DNA from: Ornithinibacillus contaminans
GTDB lineage: Bacteria > Bacillota > Bacilli > Bacillales > Amphibacillaceae
Length of the DNA: 64,000 nucleotides
Direction: 5' to 3'
Assembly (NCBI RefSeq): GCF_001038425.2
Contig: NZ_LDPV02000024.1
Coordinates: forward strand, 124,001-188,000
The first letter of the stretch is position 1. Every line of letters begins with the position of its first letter. Below the pieces are notes generated by a model. The model had not been told where the DNA came from, ran no database searches, and saw only the letters and a program-made list of their open reading frames with translations. Positions 59,711-64,000 of the stretch are shown here, piece after piece. A program made the translations under genes and the position numbers.

Positions 59711-62467
59711 TTAAGCCATGTAATGTTTCTCTACAACATCCGCACAGCGTGAGCATAGTGTTGGATGGTTAGGATTTTCCCCAACCTTCTCCGATGCAAC
59801 CCAACAACGTTCACATTTTTCCCCTGAATGCTTTTCAACATGAATATCCACATGTTGATAGGCTGATGTAAGCTCACTTTGCCGAGTCACAACTGCTTCC
59901 GATACAATAAGAAGCTGATGAACATTTTCAATGCCTTCCAATACAGCCTTCGTTTCACTATCCTTAGCAACTAAGGTGATTTTCGCTTCTAGTGACTTAC
60001 CAATTACTTTTTCGTTACGCGCCTCTTCTAATGCTTTTAGAACATCATCACGTATACTCATAAAATGATTCCATTTTTCTTCTAATCCTTTAAAGCCTTC
60101 AATTTCTCTTGGCTCAGGAATATCCGTTAATTGTGGACTTTCTGCCTCCACACCAGGAATATATTCCCACACTTCATCAGTGGTGTGTGGCATGATTGGT
60201 GTTAATAGCTTAACCAATGTTGTTAGAATTTCATAGTAACCTGTTTGGATACTTCTGCGACGATGATTATCCTCCGCCTCGATATACAAAATATCCTTCG
60301 CAAAATCAAGATAGAAGGAGCTTAAATCATCCGTACAGAAATTGTGAATTCTGTGGAATATCGGTGAAAACTCATAGTTCTCATAGCTTCCCCTAACATC
60401 TTTCACAAGCTGTTGTAAACGGTGAAGCATAAAACGATCTACCTCTTCCATTTTAGCCTCTGGAACGGCATCTGTAGCTGGATTAAAATCAGCAAGATTC
60501 GCAAGCATGAAACGGAATGTATTACGGATTTTACGATAGGCTTCAGACGTTTGCTTTAAAATATCATCTGAAATACGGACATCTGCCTGATAGTCAACAG
60601 ATGCTACCCATAAGCGTAAAATATCTGCTCCTAGCTGTTTTAACACCTTGCTCGGAAGCACGACATTACCAAGTGATTTACTCATTTTACGGCCATTACC
60701 GTCTAATACAAATCCGTGACTAATAATCGACTGATATGGTGCCTTCCCTGTAACAGCAACAGCAGTTGAAATCGAAGAATTAAACCATCCACGATATTGG
60801 TCACTACCTTCTAAATAAATGTCTGCAGGTCTTCTGTGATCTTCACGTTGTGTTAAGACGCCAGCATGGGATGAACCAGAATCAAACCAAACATCCATAA
60901 TATCTGTTTCTTTTGTGAATGTGCCATTTGGACTATGTTCAGACGTAAATCCTTCTGGTAATAAGTCAATAGCTTCCCTTTCGAACCAAATATTAGATCC
61001 ATGCTCTGCAAATAAATTAGCAACATGTTGAATGGTTTCATCTGTAATAATTGGCGTTCCATCTTCACCGTAGAAAACAGGAATTGGTACTCCCCAAGCA
61101 CGTTGACGTGAAATACACCAGTCCTGACGATCACGAACCATGTTATACAATCTTGTTTCTCCCCATGCCGGATACCAATTTACTTTCTTAATTTCGTCTA
61201 AAATATCTTGACGGAAATCTTTAATTGATGCAAACCACTGTGCTGTTGCACGGAAGATTGTTGGTTTCTTTGTTCTCCAATCATGTGGATATGAGTGGGT
61301 AATAAAGTTAAGTTTAAGTAACGCACCTACACTTTCAAGCTGCTCGGTAATCGTTTTATTTGCTTCATCATAAAATAACCCTTCGAAGCCTGGTGCCTCA
61401 CTTGTGAACACACCCTTCTCATCAACAGGGCACAACACATCAAGACCGTATTGCATGGAAATATAGAAGTCATCCTCACCATGACCAGGTGCAGTGTGTA
61501 CACAACCTGTTCCAGCTTCCGTTGTTACGTGTTCTCCAAGCATAACAAGCGATTCCCGATCATAAAGTGGATGTTTCGCCACTGCTCGGTCCAATTCTTG
61601 TCCTTTAAATGTTTTCACAATTTGTGGATTTTCCCAATCCAGTTCCTTCGCTACCGATTCAAGTAAAGCTTCTGCAACGACAAATCTATCACCATCCACT
61701 TTAACTAAAACGTAATCGATTGTCGGATGTAGACTAATTCCTAAGTTTGCAGGAATGGTCCAAGGAGTTGTTGTCCAAATGACAATTTTATCTCCAGACT
61801 CCACGACACCTTTTCCATCCGTAACGTCAAAAGCAACATAGATTGAAGCAGAACGCTTATCATAATACTCAATTTCCGCTTCTGCAAGCGCAGATTCTGA
61901 TGATGGAGACCAATAAACAGGTTTTAACCCTTTGTAAATATATCCTTTTTTAGCCATATCACCAAATACACGAATCTGTGCTGCTTCATAATCCGGTGTT
62001 AATGTCACATATGGATTATCCCAGTCACCGCGTACACCAAGTTGCTTAAATTGTGTCCGTTGATTATCCACCTGTGTCATCGCATACTCGGCACACAGTC
62101 TTCTGAACTCAGCAACCGAAAGCTTTTTACGATCAACCTTTTTGTTCTTAGTAAGTGCTGTCTCGATAGGCAGACCATGTGTATCCCAACCAGGAATATA
62201 TGGTGCATGATAGCCTGTCATTGATTTATAACGGGTAATAAAATCCTTCAAGATTTTATTTAATGCATGACCAATATGCAAATCACCATTTGCATACGGT
62301 GGTCCATCATGCAATATAAATAATGGTCTCCCTTTCGTACGCTCTAGTGCTTTCTCATATAAATTCATATCCTCCCATTGCGACTGACGCAATGGTTCTT
62401 TATTCGGTAAATTACCACGCATTGGAAATTCTGTTTTTGGCATCCGTAATGTTTCTTTATAATCCAC
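59711..62467 (-). CDS. ileS: Isoleucine-tRNA ligase
   Basis: A 918-residue class I aminoacyl-tRNA synthetase. The HIGH motif is in [16 protein letters not shown] and the KMSKS motif in [10 protein letters not shown]. An editing domain lies between them, with [11 protein letters not shown] and the [15 protein letters not shown] core. The C-terminal zinc-binding pair is CERCWV and CSRCADVV. The start is GTG at 62467, giving [18 protein letters not shown], with a GGAGG site seven bases before. A T-box leader controls it. Confidence 0.97.
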   Translation of the reverse strand: MDYKETLRMPKTEFPMRGNLPNKEPLRQSQWEDMNLYEKALERTKGRPLFILHDGPPYANGDLHIGHALNKILKDFITRYKSMTGYHAPYIPGWDTHGLPIETALTKNKKVDRKKLSVAEFRRLCAEYAMTQVDNQRTQFKQLGVRGDWDNPYVTLTPDYEAAQIRVFGDMAKKGYIYKGLKPVYWSPSSESALAEAEIEYYDKRSASIYVAFDVTDGKGVVESGDKIVIWTTTPWTIPANLGISLHPTIDYVLVKVDGDRFVVAEALLESVAKELDWENPQIVKTFKGQELDRAVAKHPLYDRESLVMLGEHVTTEAGTGCVHTAPGHGEDDFYISMQYGLDVLCPVDEKGVFTSEAPGFEGLFYDEANKTITEQLESVGALLKLNFITHSYPHDWRTKKPTIFRATAQWFASIKDFRQDILDEIKKVNWYPAWGETRLYNMVRDRQDWCISRQRAWGVPIPVFYGEDGTPIITDETIQHVANLFAEHGSNIWFEREAIDLLPEGFTSEHSPNGTFTKETDIMDVWFDSGSSHAGVLTQREDHRRPADIYLEGSDQYRGWFNSSISTAVAVTGKAPYQSIISHGFVLDGNGRKMSKSLGNVVLPSKVLKQLGADILRLWVASVDYQADVRISDDILKQTSEAYRKIRNTFRFMLANLADFNPATDAVPEAKMEEVDRFMLHRLQQLVKDVRGSYENYEFSPIFHRIHNFCTDDLSSFYLDFAKDILYIEAEDNHRRRSIQTGYYEILTTLVKLLTPIMPHTTDEVWEYIPGVEAESPQLTDIPEPREIEGFKGLEEKWNHFMSIRDDVLKALEEARNEKVIGKSLEAKITLVAKDSETKAVLEGIENVHQLLIVSEAVVTRQSELTSAYQHVDIHVEKHSGEKCERCWVASEKVGENPNHPTLCSRCADVVEKHYMA

Positions 62468-62532
62468 TGTTCTTCCTCCTTCGTCATCTAAAACAATCAC
62501 TACACTTTTTAAAACATTATAAAAATAAAATA

Positions 62533-62803
62533 AAAAAGCCTCTCAAATCCCAAAAGGGACGAGAAGACTCGCGGTACCACCCTTATAAATTTAACAGGAA
62601 TTCTCCTACTAAATTCACTCGAAATTCGTAACGTGAATCATACGTCCATATCTACTACCAAATGGTTCGAATGGAAACTCGAGAGTGATATTCTAAAAAC
62701 ATTGCTGTACTAGGCTCACACCATACCCTAGCTCGCTTAACATGCAGTTGTTTTTATACTGTCTCTGTCATCGTATTTTTTCAATATTAGATAACCCTAT
62801 CGT
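62533..62803 (-). ncRNA. Isoleucine T-box leader
   Basis: The minus-strand leader of about 270 bases contains the T-box sequence AGGGTGGTACCGCG (62570-62583), the hallmark that pairs with the uncharged tRNA acceptor end, followed by a terminator (62534-62568) with a T-run. Far upstream a stem I region begins around GAGACAGTA. A candidate specifier codon ATC (62687-62689), within GAATATCACT, matches isoleucine. Uncharged isoleucyl-tRNA would stabilise the antiterminator and turn ileS on. Confidence 0.95.
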
Positions 62804-62809
62804 GTATGC

Positions 62810-62838
62810 ATTATATGTAAAATTTCATCACAGGTCAA
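62810..62838 (-). promoter_or_regulatory. Promoter of the ileS T-box transcript
   Basis: On the minus strand TTGACC (62833-62838) and a perfect TATAAT (62810-62815) are separated by 17 bases, directly after divIVA and upstream of the T-box leader. Confidence 0.88.
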
Positions 62839-62841
62839 GGC

Positions 62842-63345
62842 TTATGATTCTTGATTAGCTAATTCTAATTCCTTACCCATTTCTACATCAAATAAATCTT
62901 CCCAATCATCAGAGCCAATCATATCCAATTGTGCTTCTACAAGCATTTTTAAACGTGTACGGAACACCTTCGCCTGTTTTTTAAGCTCTTCCACTTCGAT
63001 AGAAATCTTACGTGATTTGCTCAATGCTTCATTGATTATACGATCTGCATTCTTTTCAGCTTCTTTAAGAATTAATTTGGACTCTTTTGATGCATTCCCT
63101 TTCAATTCTTCTGCTGTTTCTTGTGCAATTAGAATTGATTTGTTTAAAGTCTCTTCAATATTTGTGAAATGACTTAGCTTCTCACTCATTTGTTCTAGTT
63201 TTTCTTTTAATTCTTTTTTCTCACGAATAACAATCTCATAATCTTTTATCACTTGATCTAAAAATTCATTTACTTCGTCTTCATCATACCCACGAAAGCT
63301 TCTCGTAAATTCTTTGTTGTGAATATCTAACGGCGTTAATGGCAT
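62842..63345 (-). CDS. divIVA: Cell division initiation protein DivIVA
   Basis: A 167-residue coiled-coil protein. The N-terminal membrane-curvature-binding domain has LTPLDIHNKEFTRSFRGYDEDEVNEFLDQV with the exposed Phe and Arg residues (FTRSFRG). The rest, from about residue 35 to 150, is a charged coiled coil. It marks negatively curved membranes at the division site and poles and recruits MinJ/MinCD and sporulation factors. A GGAGG site precedes the ATG. Confidence 0.96.
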   Translation of the reverse strand: MPLTPLDIHNKEFTRSFRGYDEDEVNEFLDQVIKDYEIVIREKKELKEKLEQMSEKLSHFTNIEETLNKSILIAQETAEELKGNASKESKLILKEAEKNADRIINEALSKSRKISIEVEELKKQAKVFRTRLKMLVEAQLDMIGSDDWEDLFDVEMGKELELANQES

Positions 63346-63391
63346 TTTAATAACCTCCTATTTACTATATTAATTATATAATGGCAATTTC

Positions 63392-63400
63392 AGTATAACA
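63392..63400 (-). promoter_or_regulatory. Candidate extended -10 promoter of divIVA
   Basis: The minus strand reads TGTTATACT, an extended -10 with one mismatch, about 45 bases before the ATG. The -35 match is poor. Confidence 0.4.
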
Positions 63401-63479
63401 ATAAATTTCGACAAAAAGTTTGGATTTCCTGCAATATTAGTGATTTTTTCTATGAATTCCCTCAAAAATTAGTTAAAAA

Positions 63480-63533
63480 TGAAAAAGAACTACTTATTTG
63501 ATACTTTATTATATATCAAAAAGTAATTCTTTA
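63480..63533 (-). terminator. Terminator of the ylmH unit
   Basis: Arms at 63484-63503 and 63514-63532 pair over nearly 19 bases with a few mismatches (AAAGAA and TTCTTT at the base), followed on the minus strand by TTTTTC. It starts right after the ylmH stop codon. Confidence 0.75.
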
Positions 63534-64000
63534 CTACACCTCTAAAATAGCAGTTGTAATTTTATATTTTTCCTTTTTTGTTTGCCCAGTGATGGCAATT
63601 AACTTACTTCTACCTTTTCCTCGCAAGGATATCAAATCACCTTCACGTAAAATGAATTTACCATCCTCGATAACTCGATAATTGACTTTTACAAGTCCCT
63701 TTTCAATGACATCTTGTGCAGCTTTTCGAGAAATAGAATAAATTTCCTTTAATACGGTGTCCAATCTAAGCGAAGATACGGTCTTTTCTGCTTCCTTCCA
63801 TGTTGACTCTATTTCAATCAAAGCAGGTAGTGGTTGTGGTGCTAGTGTTACAGATGCCCGTTTAATTCCGGTAAGATTCATCGTGACATATGGTGTAATT
63901 TCCTTTTCTAGGATAATTTGTATCACACCGTCCGCTACATAAATATCCCCTAGTTTTTTTCGAGCAATACCTAAGGATAAAAAAGCCCCTAACACATCAC
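63534..64000 (-). CDS. ylmH: RNA-binding S4-domain protein YlmH, C-terminal part
   Basis: About 155 C-terminal codons are visible and the gene runs off the right edge; no true start is in the window. DVLGAFLSLGIARKKLGDI and a C-terminal S4 RNA-binding domain (LDTVLKEIYSISRKAAQDVIEKGLVKVN) identify YlmH. The protein is linked to the ribosome and, in recent work, to rescue of stalled ribosomes alongside RqcH. It lies upstream of divIVA in the cell-division cluster, as in B. subtilis. Confidence 0.95.
   Translation of the reverse strand, partial: DVLGAFLSLGIARKKLGDIYVADGVIQIILEKEITPYVTMNLTGIKRASVTLAPQPLPALIEIESTWKEAEKTVSSLRLDTVLKEIYSISRKAAQDVIEKGLVKVNYRVIEDGKFILREGDLISLRGKGRSKLIAITGQTKKEKYKITTAILEV

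Overview
This window looks like a chromosomal segment of a low-GC, endospore-forming Bacillaceae bacterium. An Oceanobacillus/Virgibacillus-like genus is my guess from protein character and gene content; there is no rRNA to confirm it. Spore formation is supported by a short spoVM gene. Almost every gene is on the minus strand. Read from right to left, the order follows the Bacillus subtilis block ylmH-divIVA-ileS-lspA-ylyB-pyr operon ... rqcH-yloB-yloC-remA-gmk-rpoZ-coaBC-priA-fmt-rsmB-prpC-prkC-rsgA-rpe-thiN-spoVM-rpmB-yloU-fakA-sdaA-recG-fapR-plsX-fabD-fabG-acpP-rnc-smc-ftsY-ylxM-ffh-rpsP-khpA-ylqD-rimM-trmD-rplS-lepB-rbgA-rnhB-ylqG-ylqH-sucC-sucD. There are no tRNA or rRNA genes, CRISPR arrays, insertion sequences or prophage genes.

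Layout by window coordinate. 1-6.5 kb: sucD (cut by the window edge), sucC, the ylqH/ylqG pair, rnhB, rbgA, signal peptidase and rplS with its leader. 6.5-15.3 kb: trmD-rimM-ylqD-khpA-rpsP, the SRP genes ffh-ylxM-ftsY, and smc. 15.5-20.3 kb: a plus-strand UPF0435 gene, then rnc and the fatty-acid operon under a FapR operator. 20.3-25.4 kb: recG, the L-serine dehydratase genes and a plus-strand NCS2 purine-type permease. 25.4-28.5 kb: fakA broken by an in-frame UGA, yloU, rpmB, a structured intergenic repeat and spoVM. 28.5-44.5 kb: thiN, rpe, rsgA, the prkC/prpC kinase-phosphatase pair, rsmB, fmt, priA, coaBC, rpoZ, gmk, remA, yloC and a Ca2+-type P-ATPase. 44.5-47.8 kb: rqcH, a small two-helix membrane protein without a normal start codon, and a LysR regulator. 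47.8-58.1 kb: the complete pyrimidine operon pyrR-B-C-carA-carB-K-D-F-E with two PyrR attenuators. 58.1-64 kb: ylyB, lspA, ileS with an isoleucine T-box, divIVA and part of ylmH.

Functionally this is a housekeeping region: translation and ribosome assembly, protein export, lipid synthesis, UMP synthesis and cell-wall-linked signalling. Many genes overlap at ATGA, GTGA or TAATG junctions, showing tight operons. Regulation readable from sequence includes sigma-A promoters with 17-bp spacers, a FapR box, two PyrR-binding attenuators, a T-box and an L19-type leader.

I found no convincing new multi-gene system. The points most worth a second look are the nonsense codon in fakA, the 80-residue reading frame with a good ribosome binding site but an AUA codon where the start should be, a family of four long related hairpins at transcription-unit boundaries, the structured repeat between rpmB and spoVM, a changed G4 motif in RbgA, and the FlhB-tail-like YlqH next to YlqG.
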